A stretch of DNA of 64,000 nucleotides from Streptomyces bungoensis (lineage in GTDB: Bacteria > Actinomycetota > Actinomycetes > Streptomycetales > Streptomycetaceae): NCBI RefSeq assembly GCF_001514215.1, contig NZ_KQ948851.1, forward strand, positions 120,455-184,454, given 5' to 3'. The notes beneath the pieces are model-generated. The model was not told where the DNA came from. It was given only the letters and a program-made list of their open reading frames with translations, and did not search any database. The translations under genes and the position numbers were made by a program. The stretch's first letter is position 1; each line of letters starts with the position of its first letter. Positions 57,403 through 64,000 of the stretch are shown here, in pieces.

Positions 57403-57963
57403 TCACCCGTCGAAGGTGAGTGAACGAAGACCGGTGTCCAGGACGCGGATCAACTCACCGACCCGGCCCCCACCACCCGGCGCCGCCGGGAAGCGTGTGA
57501 GCACGTCAACGACGGCGGGTGTGGCACGACGCACCGTCTGCTCAAGACGTGCGGCACCGGCGCTCCGGTCGTCGCCCGCGACGAGTTCGGCTGTCCTGGC
57601 CGCGTGCGCGCCGGCTCCGAGAATGTGCTTGACCTGGGTGGCCTTGGCCAGCGGATGCAGGTAGGCGGCGCCTGCCGCGGACATCGCCGCCCACGCCGCC
57701 TCGCGGGCAGCCGCCGTCTCCGCGCCCTTGGCCGCTTTAAGTGCCGCCCACGCCGCGTCGCGCAGAGACTTCCCCCGTTCGCCGCCCCGGGCGAACTCCC
57801 ATGCGGCACCGATGGCGTCCCGCGGCCGCGCGTCGTCCGGCTGATCGGCCTCGAACACCCCGAGCACGGCCTCCGCACACGCCGCGGCGAACGCGGCGAC
57901 CTCACGAAGGTCCTGCTTGCTCAGAACGATCTCGCTCGCGTCCCCTGTCACGGTGCCCAGCAT
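57403..57963 (-). CDS. putative immunity-like protein (Ala-rich helical)
   Basis: 186 residues. The Ala-rich helical pattern (RDAAWAALKAAKG, AREAAWAAMSAAGAAYLHPL) resembles proteins annotated as putative immunity proteins in actinobacteria. No toxin gene is adjacent. The ATG at 57963 gives the start MLGTVTGD; upstream starts add an unlikely tail. Confidence 0.5.
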   Translation of the reverse strand: MLGTVTGDASEIVLSKQDLREVAAFAAACAEAVLGVFEADQPDDARPRDAIGAAWEFARGGERGKSLRDAAWAALKAAKGAETAAAREAAWAAMSAAGAAYLHPLAKATQVKHILGAGAHAARTAELVAGDDRSAGAARLEQTVRRATPAVVDVLTRFPAAPGGGGRVGELIRVLDTGLRSLTFDG

Positions 57964-58046
57964 GCACCGGATCGGCACGCTTCGAACGGGGTGCCCGGGG
58001 TACTCCCCGCCGGGTACGACACACACGTATCGCCGGGAGGTACCTC

Positions 58047-58244
58047 ATGGGCAAGCTGGGAGACATGGCGAACAAGGCCAAGGAGATGGCGAAGGCCCAT
58101 CCGGACCAGGCCGACAAGGGTGTCGACGGTGTCGAGCGGATGGTCGACGAGCGCACGGGGGACAAGTACGACGCGCAGACCGACAAGGCCGCCGACGCCG
58201 TGCACCGTTCCTACGGCGGCGGCGGAGAAGTGACGGACCGCTGA
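58047..58244 (+). CDS. MT0933-like antitoxin family protein
   Basis: 65 residues. The pattern KLGDMANKAKEMAKAHPDQA and DERTGDKYDAQTDKA fits the MT0933-type antitoxin/CsbD-like small proteins common in Streptomyces. No toxin partner is seen beside it. GGGAGG precedes the ATG. Confidence 0.75.
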   Translation: MGKLGDMANKAKEMAKAHPDQADKGVDGVERMVDERTGDKYDAQTDKAADAVHRSYGGGGEVTDR

Positions 58245-58260
58245 ACCCGCGGCACCCGCA

Positions 58261-58293
58261 ACCGGGCCCCGGCGCCACGCGCCGGGGCCCGGT
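58261..58293 (+). terminator. terminator
   Basis: A perfect 14-bp stem (ACCGGGCCCCGGCG with its complement) and 5-nt loop just after the small antitoxin-like gene. Confidence 0.8.
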
Positions 58294-58324
58294 CGTGTTC
58301 CGGATGCGAAGCGCCCAGCGCGGT

Positions 58325-58777
58325 TCACGCCTCGGCGGCGGGCGCCGACAGCACCGCCCGGACCGTCTTCCCGCTGGGCGGGTAAGGGACGCAGTCCCAG
58401 TGGTCGGCGAGGGCGGTGACGAGCGTCAGGCCGCGCCCGCCGAGGCGGAGGGCGTCGGCTCCGGCGGCGCCCGTCGCGATCTGCGGGTGGAGGTCCCCGC
58501 GAGCGTCGCTGACCTCCACGCGCAGACGGCCGGACGACGCGTCGAGGACGAGCGTCAGCCGGAAGCAGCGGCCCGGCACGCGGCCGTGGAAGACGGCGTT
58601 GGCGGCCAACTCCGCGACGACGGCTTCGGCACGCTCCGTGAGATGCGGCGGAGCGCCCCAGGACCGCAGCTCGGTGACGCCGAGCAGCCGTGCGAGCCGG
58701 GCGCCGCGGCGTGTGGAGGACAGCAGTTGGGTGAAGCTGCGGGTCGGCGCGCTGAGTTGGGGAGACGCGTGGTTCAT
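58325..58777 (-). CDS. RsbW-type ATP-binding regulator
   Basis: 150 residues with the GHKL/HATPase_c fold of anti-sigma kinases: N-box AVVAELAANAVFHGR, then VEVSDARGDLHP and GGRGLTLVTALADHW. Could bind a SigB-type sigma factor or its antagonist. Divergent from the XRE gene at 58949. Confidence 0.87.
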   Translation of the reverse strand: MNHASPQLSAPTRSFTQLLSSTRRGARLARLLGVTELRSWGAPPHLTERAEAVVAELAANAVFHGRVPGRCFRLTLVLDASSGRLRVEVSDARGDLHPQIATGAAGADALRLGGRGLTLVTALADHWDCVPYPPSGKTVRAVLSAPAAEA

Positions 58778-58948
58778 GGGGCCAGCGTGGCGGCCCGGCG
58801 CGGGTGCGCGCGAGCCCGGCACCCCGTACGCGCAGTGAGCGTACGGGCACTCGGAGTGGACAGTACGCACAGCCCTCCGACACGCTGAGTGCCGAGCGCG
58901 AGGCGGCGTACGGGCCGTCGCGGCGCGGTACGAGGAGAGGGTCGGCGG

Positions 58949-59848
58949 ATGGGCATCGTCGAAGGGGACGCGGCCGAGGTCGAGCAGGGAGCCGGGGGCG
59001 TCGGCGTACGGGCGGTTCCGGCGGGGGAGTGGGAGCGCGAGCCCCATCCGTCGGACAGTCTGCGCACGTTCGGCGCGTTCGTCCAGGCGTTGCGCGAGCA
59101 CGCGGGGCTCACCCGGGCCGACCTGGGCGCCCGGGTGAGCTATTCCAAACACACCGTGGAATCCGTGGAGTTGGGCCGCCGGATGCCGGACGAGGCGTTC
59201 GTGGAACGCGCGGAGGAGGCGCTCGGCAACACGGGCGCGCTGCGCAAGGCCGCCCGCCATCTCACCCGGGGCGAGGCGGGCCTCGCGGCGTGGTTCCGGC
59301 GGTGGGCCCGGCTGGAGCGGGAGGCGGTGAGCCTGTGCACCTACGAGTGCCGGCTGGTGCCGGGGCTGCTGCAGTCGGAGGCGTACGCGCGGGCGGTGTT
59401 CGAGGGCACGATCCCGCTGCGCACCGACGAGGAGCTGGAGCAGCAGCTCACCGCCCGAATGGAACGGCAGGCGATGATGCGGGAGCGGCCGACCGTGCCG
59501 TTCAGCTTCATCGTCGAGGAGCACGTGTTCCGGCGGCGGTTCGGGGACGCGGAGATGATGCGTGAGCTGCTGGACCATGTGCTGGAGCGCAGCGCACCGC
59601 GCAACGTGACGCTTCAGGTGGTGCCGTTCGAGGCGGGGCTGCACGCGTGTCTGGACGGTCCCGTGCAGGTCCTGGAGACCCCCGAGGGACGGCGACTTGG
59701 CTACTCCGAGGGACAGGAGAACGGGCGGCTGATCTCCGACCCGAAACAGGTGAGTCTGCTCTGTCAGCGCTATGAAACACTGCGCTCGCAGGCCCTGAGC
59801 CCCAACGAATCCCGGGCCCTGCTGGAGCGACTGCGAGGAGAGCTATGA
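58949..59848 (+). CDS. XRE-family regulator with DUF5753
   Basis: 299 residues: helix-turn-helix at about 45-95 (LTRADLGARVSYSKHTVESV) and a DUF5753 domain (about 120-290). Very common in Streptomyces and usually paired with a DUF397 gene, as here (4-bp overlap). BldB/WhiJ-type developmental regulators have this architecture. Confidence 0.93.
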   Translation: MGIVEGDAAEVEQGAGGVGVRAVPAGEWEREPHPSDSLRTFGAFVQALREHAGLTRADLGARVSYSKHTVESVELGRRMPDEAFVERAEEALGNTGALRKAARHLTRGEAGLAAWFRRWARLEREAVSLCTYECRLVPGLLQSEAYARAVFEGTIPLRTDEELEQQLTARMERQAMMRERPTVPFSFIVEEHVFRRRFGDAEMMRELLDHVLERSAPRNVTLQVVPFEAGLHACLDGPVQVLETPEGRRLGYSEGQENGRLISDPKQVSLLCQRYETLRSQALSPNESRALLERLRGEL

Positions 59849-60036
59849 GCAGCGGTACGACGGAACTCGCCTGGTTCAAGTCCAGCTACAGCGGCAGCCA
59901 GGGCGACAGCTGCGTGGAGGTCGCGATCGCCGAACAGGCCGTCCACGTAAGGGACTCCAAGGACGTGACCCGCCCCGCCTTCGCGGTGAGCCGTGAGCGC
60001 TGGGGGCGGTTCGTGCGGTTCGCGTCGCAGCGCTGA
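59845..60036 (+). CDS. DUF397 protein
   Basis: 63 residues with the DUF397 signature (WFKSSYSGSQGDSCVEVA, VRDSKDVTRPAFAVSRERW). It is translationally coupled to the XRE gene and probably acts with it; DUF397 proteins antagonise WhiJ-type regulators. Confidence 0.93.
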   Translation: MSSGTTELAWFKSSYSGSQGDSCVEVAIAEQAVHVRDSKDVTRPAFAVSRERWGRFVRFASQR

Positions 60037-60048
60037 GCCGCCGCACGG

Positions 60049-62370
60049 TCACAACTTCAGGCTGAACCACGTCGTCTTCCCGTCGTCCGTCGGGCGGACC
60101 CCCCAGTCGTCGGCCAGGGCCCGCACGAGCAGCAGGCCGCGGCCGGACTCGTCGTCCTCCGCCGCGAGGCGCGGCTGGGGGAGGTGCAGGCTGCGGTCGC
60201 TGACCTCCACGGTGAGGGCGGTGTCCGTGCGGCACATGTGCACGCCGAGCGGGCCCTGGGCGTGCTGGACGGCGTTGGTGAGGACCTCGGAGAGCAGCAG
60301 CAGCGCGTCGTCCGCCGTCCGCTCGCAGCCCCAGGTGAGGAGCGCCTTCGCCAGGAAGTCGCGGCCCGCCGGGACGGACGCGGCGGTGGCGGGCAGGTCC
60401 GTCGCGACCGTGGCCAGGGGAGCCGCCGGCAACTGGGTCAGCAGCAGCGTCACGTCGTCGTGCCCGTCCGCGTCGGGGAGCAGCGTCGACAGCACGTGGT
60501 CGGCGGCCGCCTCCAGGTCGGGCGGGGCGCCGGGGAGCTGGTCCAGCGTGGCGATCAGCTGGGTGAGCTGGTCCTCGATGTCGGTGCCCGGGGTCTCGAT
60601 CAGCCCGTCCGTGTACAGCACGAGGGTGGCGCCGGGCGCGACCGAGGCGCGGCACTGCTCGTAGATGATGCCGCCGACGCCCAGGGGAGCGTTCACGGGC
60701 GCCGGGAGTACCTGGGCGCTGCGGCCGGGGGCGGTGACGAGGACCGGCAGGTGACCGGCGGAGCAGATCGTCACCTCGCCGGTGTCGGCGGCGATGACCA
60801 GGTAGCAGCAGGTGACGAGCTGGTCGGGGACGTCGAGGTCGGCGACGACGCTCTCCATCGTCTGCATCAGCTGCCGCGGCTGCACCCCGGTCTTCGCCAG
60901 TGCGTGCGCGGCGGAGCGGAGCTGGCCCATGACGGCGGCGGCCTCCAGGCCCCGGCCCATCACGTCGCCGATCAGCACGCCCACCCGGCCGGCGCCCAGC
61001 GGGATCAGGTCGAACCAGTCGCCGCCGACCCCCGCGCCCTGGGTCGCCGGACGGTAGCGGCTGGCGGTGGCGAGGCCGGGGATGGCGGGCGGCGTGCCCA
61101 TGAGGCTGCGCTGCAGGGTGAGGGCGATGTGCCGCTGCTGCTCGTACAGCTCCGTCAGCTCCGCCTCGGCGCGCTTGCGGTCGCTGATGTCCCGGACTAT
61201 CGCGCAGGCCCCGACGACCCGGCCGTTGCGGGCCCGCGTCGGCCAGAGGGTGACGTCGACGTCCAGCAGACCGCCGGAGCGGGTGACCCGCAGCGTCTCG
61301 AAGTGCTCGACCTTCTCGCCCCGGCGCAGCCGCTTGAGGAGCGCCGTGATCTCGTCCCCGCGTTCGGGCGGCGCCAGCACGGACACGTGCCGCCCCAGCA
61401 CCTCGTCCGCCGTGAACCCGTACAGCCGCTGGGCCGCGGCGTTCCAGTACGTGATGTGGCCGTCGAGAGTCTTGGCGAGAATCGCGTCCTGGGAGGACTC
61501 GACGAGCGCGGCGAGTTCGTTGATGCGCTCTTCGGCGGCTTTGCGTTCGCTGACGTCGCGGACGGCGGCGGAGACGAGGAGGCCGTCGGCGGTCTCCAGG
61601 GGGCTGAGGCTGATCTCGACGGGGAACTCGGTGCCGTCCTTGCGCAGTCCGTAGAGGTCGAGTCCGGCGCCCATGGGGCGGACCTGCTGGTTGTGGGTGT
61701 AGGCGTTGCGGTGTTCGGTGTGGTGCCGGTGGAAGCGGCCGGGGACGAGGAGTTCGACGGGGCGGCCGAGGAGTTCCTCGCGGCGGTAGCCGAAGAGGGC
61801 CTCGGTCTGGGCGTTGACCAGGCGGATCAGGCCGCTGTCGTCGACGATCACCATCGCGTCCGGCGCCGCCTCCAGCAGCCCACGGAACCTTTCTTCGGCG
61901 GCTTTGCGTTCGCTGACGTCGCGGACGGCGGCGGAGACGAGGAGGCCGTCGGCGGTCTGCAGGGGGCTGAGGCTGATCTCGACGGGGAACTCGGTGCCGT
62001 CTTTCCGCAGTCCGTAGAGGTCGAGTCCGGCGCCCATGGGGCGGACCTGCTGGTTGTGGGTGTAGGCGTTGCGGTGTTCGGTGTGGTGCCGGTGGAAGCG
62101 GCCGGGGACGAGGAGTTCGACGGGGCGGCCGAGGAGTTCCTCGCGGCGGTAGCCGAAGAGGGCCTCGGTCTGGGCGTTGACCAGGCGGATCAGGCCGCTG
62201 TCGTCGACGATCACCATCGCGTCCGGCGCCGCCTCCAGCAGTCCACGGAACTTCTCCTCGGCGGCCCCCGGACCCCCTGCCCGGGGCGCCGGGGCACCGC
62301 ACGGGCACGTGCCCCGCGCCATCGTGCCGGCGGCGTGCTGTGGTGGTACTGCTGCGGCCAGGTCGCTCAT
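60049..62370 (-). CDS. PAS-PAS-PAS-SpoIIE phosphatase-HATPase sensor
   Basis: 773 residues. PAS 1 (about 37-157) and PAS 2 (about 158-278) are 121-residue copies differing almost only at Q/E in SPLxTADG; PAS 3 (about 285-405) is distinct. A SpoIIE/PP2C domain (about 430-625, GDWFDLIPLGAGRVGVLIGD) and a C-terminal RsbW-like ATPase (about 635-770) follow. This type of protein controls partner-switching of SigB-like sigma factors, dephosphorylating anti-anti-sigma factors. The start ATG follows GGAGAA. Confidence 0.92.
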   Translation of the reverse strand: MSDLAAAVPPQHAAGTMARGTCPCGAPAPRAGGPGAAEEKFRGLLEAAPDAMVIVDDSGLIRLVNAQTEALFGYRREELLGRPVELLVPGRFHRHHTEHRNAYTHNQQVRPMGAGLDLYGLRKDGTEFPVEISLSPLQTADGLLVSAAVRDVSERKAAEERFRGLLEAAPDAMVIVDDSGLIRLVNAQTEALFGYRREELLGRPVELLVPGRFHRHHTEHRNAYTHNQQVRPMGAGLDLYGLRKDGTEFPVEISLSPLETADGLLVSAAVRDVSERKAAEERINELAALVESSQDAILAKTLDGHITYWNAAAQRLYGFTADEVLGRHVSVLAPPERGDEITALLKRLRRGEKVEHFETLRVTRSGGLLDVDVTLWPTRARNGRVVGACAIVRDISDRKRAEAELTELYEQQRHIALTLQRSLMGTPPAIPGLATASRYRPATQGAGVGGDWFDLIPLGAGRVGVLIGDVMGRGLEAAAVMGQLRSAAHALAKTGVQPRQLMQTMESVVADLDVPDQLVTCCYLVIAADTGEVTICSAGHLPVLVTAPGRSAQVLPAPVNAPLGVGGIIYEQCRASVAPGATLVLYTDGLIETPGTDIEDQLTQLIATLDQLPGAPPDLEAAADHVLSTLLPDADGHDDVTLLLTQLPAAPLATVATDLPATAASVPAGRDFLAKALLTWGCERTADDALLLLSEVLTNAVQHAQGPLGVHMCRTDTALTVEVSDRSLHLPQPRLAAEDDESGRGLLLVRALADDWGVRPTDDGKTTWFSLKL
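61531..62256. repeat. 363-bp tandem duplication (PAS coding)
   Basis: Two copies, 61531-61893 and 61894-62256, nearly identical at the DNA level including silent positions. They code for two PAS domains of the sensor above. The few differences (for example at the end of the unit) show a recent duplication or gene conversion. Confidence 0.9.
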
Positions 62371-62651
62371 TTTCTCCTTGCCCCCCCGGGCTCTTCATGA
62401 GACGGGCCATTCCAGTGCAGTCCGCACGGCGGCGCGGCGACATGTCGTTTAGTGACGCGACACTGTCCGAACCTGTCGGCGACGGGCGGCAAGGTGACCG
62501 CTCCGTGCCCGCGTCCGCCCGGTCACCGGCGCGCCGACGGGACGCAGACACGCGGGCGGCGAAATTCGGTGCGGGACCGCTGCAACCTTTTCCGGGCCTC
62601 GCCGGGAATCAACTCGCAGGACGAAAGGGACGTACGCGGAAGGGACGTGTC
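62371..62651. other. divergent intergenic region
   Basis: No gene is seen between the divergent sensor and DUF4383 genes. The promoters of both must lie here, but no clear element was found. Confidence 0.4.
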
Positions 62652-63221
62652 ATGAGGCTTCGCGACGAGCTGCCTGTGGACCACAGGCTCGCCACCGTCT
62701 ACCGGTACGGCGCCGGACTGTGCGGTGCGATCCTCCTGCTGTTCGGCTGCCTCGGTTTCGCCGACGAACTCAGCCCCTTCGACACCGACGGAACCCGCAT
62801 CGCGGGCCTGTCGACCAACGGACTGCTCAGCCTGATCTCCGTGGTGTTCGGGCTGCTGCTGATCGGCGGTGCCGTGGTCGGCGGAAACATCGCCTCGACG
62901 CTCAACATGGCCGTGGGCACGCTGTTCCTGCTCAGCGGCTTCGTCCACATCTTCATCCTGGACCGGCCCGCCAACATCCTGGACTTCGGCATGACGAACG
63001 TCCTGTTCACGTTCGTCATGGGACTGCTGATCCTGACCTTCGGCATGTACGGCCGCGTGTCGGGCAGGCTCCCGCACGACAACCCGTACTGGCGCCGCCG
63101 GCACCCCAGGGAGGCGGCGCGCGAGCGGCTGGCCGCCCGGCGCCGGCAGCACGCCCAGGCACTCCTCGCCGGTGCGCCGAGGGCGGCTGCCGCCGCCCCG
63201 GTCGACGGGCCCCGTGCCTGA
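62652..63221 (+). CDS. DUF4383 membrane protein
   Basis: 189 residues with four membrane helices (about 22-42, 62-82, 90-110, 118-140) and a basic tail. DUF4383 proteins are actinobacterial and of unknown function. Its stop overlaps the next start by 8 bp. Confidence 0.85.
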   Translation: MRLRDELPVDHRLATVYRYGAGLCGAILLLFGCLGFADELSPFDTDGTRIAGLSTNGLLSLISVVFGLLLIGGAVVGGNIASTLNMAVGTLFLLSGFVHIFILDRPANILDFGMTNVLFTFVMGLLILTFGMYGRVSGRLPHDNPYWRRRHPREAARERLAARRRQHAQALLAGAPRAAAAAPVDGPRA

Positions 63222-64000
63222 CCGGGCCGACGGGCGGGGGCCGGTGCTGCACGGCGGGCACCCCGAGTCGCTCACCGCCGTCCCGCCCCGCCCCGTCCAC
63301 CGGGTGCTGTTCCGCCAGTGGTGGCAGGACCTCGTCTTCCTCCACTGGGAGGCCGACCCCTTCGAGGTCGCCGGGCTGCTGCCGCCCGGCACGACGCCCG
63401 ACCTCTTCCACGGCCGCACCTACGTCGGCCTCGTCTTCTTCGCCATGCGGGACCTGGCCTTCGGGCACACGCCCCCGCTGCCCTACCTCGGTACGTTCAC
63501 CGAGGTCAACGTGCGCCTGTACAGCAGGGACGCGCTCGGGCGGCGCGGGGTGGTGTTCCGCTCCCTGGACTGCGACCGGCTGCTGCCCGTCCTCGCGGCC
63601 CGGGCGGGCTTCGGACTGCCGTACCGCTGGTCGCAGACGTCCCGCCGGTGGTACGGGAACCGGCTGCTGTACCGCACGCGCGGACGCGGCGACACCCGCA
63701 CGGACGCGCACGCCTGGATCGGCGTCGGGAACGAGACCGTGGCACCGCGGCCGCTGGACGAGTTCCTGACCTACCGCTGGGGGCTGCACGAGAGCCTGTG
63801 GACACGCACGTACTACCTGCCCAACAGCCACCCGGCCTGGACGTTCCGGCGGTGCCACCTGCTCGGCTGGGACGCCTCGGTGGTCGCGGCGGCCGGACTC
63901 ACCCCGCCGTCGGGCGAGCCGGTCAGCGTCCTGTACGCCCCGGGCGTGCCGGTCCGGTTCGGGCCGCCCGTCCGGCTCCCGCCGGGCCGCCCGAAGCGCT
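63214..64000 (+). CDS. DUF2071 family protein, runs off the right edge
   Basis: GTG start within the end of the DUF4383 gene; at least 262 codons, no stop before the window ends. The opening VLFRQWWQDLVFLHWEADP and later TYVGLVFFAM, LGTFTEVNVRLY and RGVVFRSLDCD match DUF2071 (YqjF-like) proteins, whose function is unknown. It must be near its end, since the family is about 240-270 residues. Confidence 0.8.
   Translation, partial: MPDRADGRGPVLHGGHPESLTAVPPRPVHRVLFRQWWQDLVFLHWEADPFEVAGLLPPGTTPDLFHGRTYVGLVFFAMRDLAFGHTPPLPYLGTFTEVNVRLYSRDALGRRGVVFRSLDCDRLLPVLAARAGFGLPYRWSQTSRRWYGNRLLYRTRGRGDTRTDAHAWIGVGNETVAPRPLDEFLTYRWGLHESLWTRTYYLPNSHPAWTFRRCHLLGWDASVVAAAGLTPPSGEPVSVLYAPGVPVRFGPPVRLPPGRPKR

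Noticed and set aside
61531..62256. Insertion sequence or mobile repeat
   Set aside because: The repeated unit is in frame, has no terminal inverted repeats and codes exactly for a PAS domain.

Overview
The window is typical high-GC Streptomyces chromosome: very high third-position G+C, SARP, DasR, DUF397/XRE and SpoIIE-phosphatase genes, and GTG starts. Positions 1 to about 39680 form a biosynthetic gene cluster; the left edge cuts its first gene. The rest, starting at the dasR-dasABCD amino-sugar locus, looks like ordinary chromosome.

The cluster matches the valanimycin (Vlm) azoxy pathway almost step for step, but with a polyketide/fatty-acid machinery in place of valine decarboxylase. 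Candidates are a VlmH-like amine N-hydroxylase (16487-17629) with a VlmR-like flavin reductase (13581-14126), a VlmL-like seryl-tRNA synthetase (7160-8437), a VlmA-like seryl transferase (2013-3044), a VlmO-like membrane N-N bond enzyme (14123-14662), a VlmB-like diiron azoxy-forming oxygenase (12604-13584), a VlmJ-like kinase (36638-37588) and a VlmK-like MmgE/PrpD lyase (38112-39680). The alkyl part would come from an acyl-CoA carboxylase, FabH, FabF, an InhA/FabI-type reductase, two carrier proteins, a desaturase and a one-module type I PKS. An acyl-CoA ligase, an aldehyde dehydrogenase-family enzyme and a class III aminotransferase could turn the acyl chain into a fatty amine. Two P450s, an LLM enzyme and three MFS exporters complete it. 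The inferred product is a long-chain alkyl-azoxy compound carrying a serine- or dehydroalanine-derived head.

The most striking element is a 97-nt tRNA-Ser-like RNA gene (1838 to 1742, minus strand) between the SARP regulator and the VlmA-like gene. Its acceptor stem, CCA, D-arm, T-arm and long variable arm are intact, but the anticodon loop is enlarged to about 14 nt. SerRS does not read the anticodon, and the VlmA reaction consumes seryl-tRNA, so this could be a non-decoding tRNA that feeds serine to secondary metabolism. It is preceded by the same promoter architecture as the biosynthetic operons: GTCAG-type heptamers at 11-bp steps, then exactly 8 bp, then a -10 of the form xAxxxT. Ten such SARP-type promoters are found, all inside the cluster.

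Layout: carboxylase, SARP and tRNA-like gene (minus); VlmA-like gene, small ORF, desaturase, MFS, ferredoxin, enoyl reductase (plus); SerRS and APC permease (minus); a ten-gene minus operon from ALDH (19294) to FabF (10114); a plus operon ACP-PKS-ligase-LLM-thioesterase (19457-29144); then MFS, P450, small ORF, P450-MFS-hydrolase and kinase-SnoaL-lyase units. From 39701: dasR, two dre operators and dasABCD; a secreted beta-propeller phosphoesterase with an ABC exporter; an eight-repeat protein and its neighbour; a PAP2/lipid-kinase/YihY group; a SigB-type sigma factor; regulators; a PAS-SpoIIE phosphatase with a recently duplicated PAS domain; and two small membrane/unknown proteins at the right edge.
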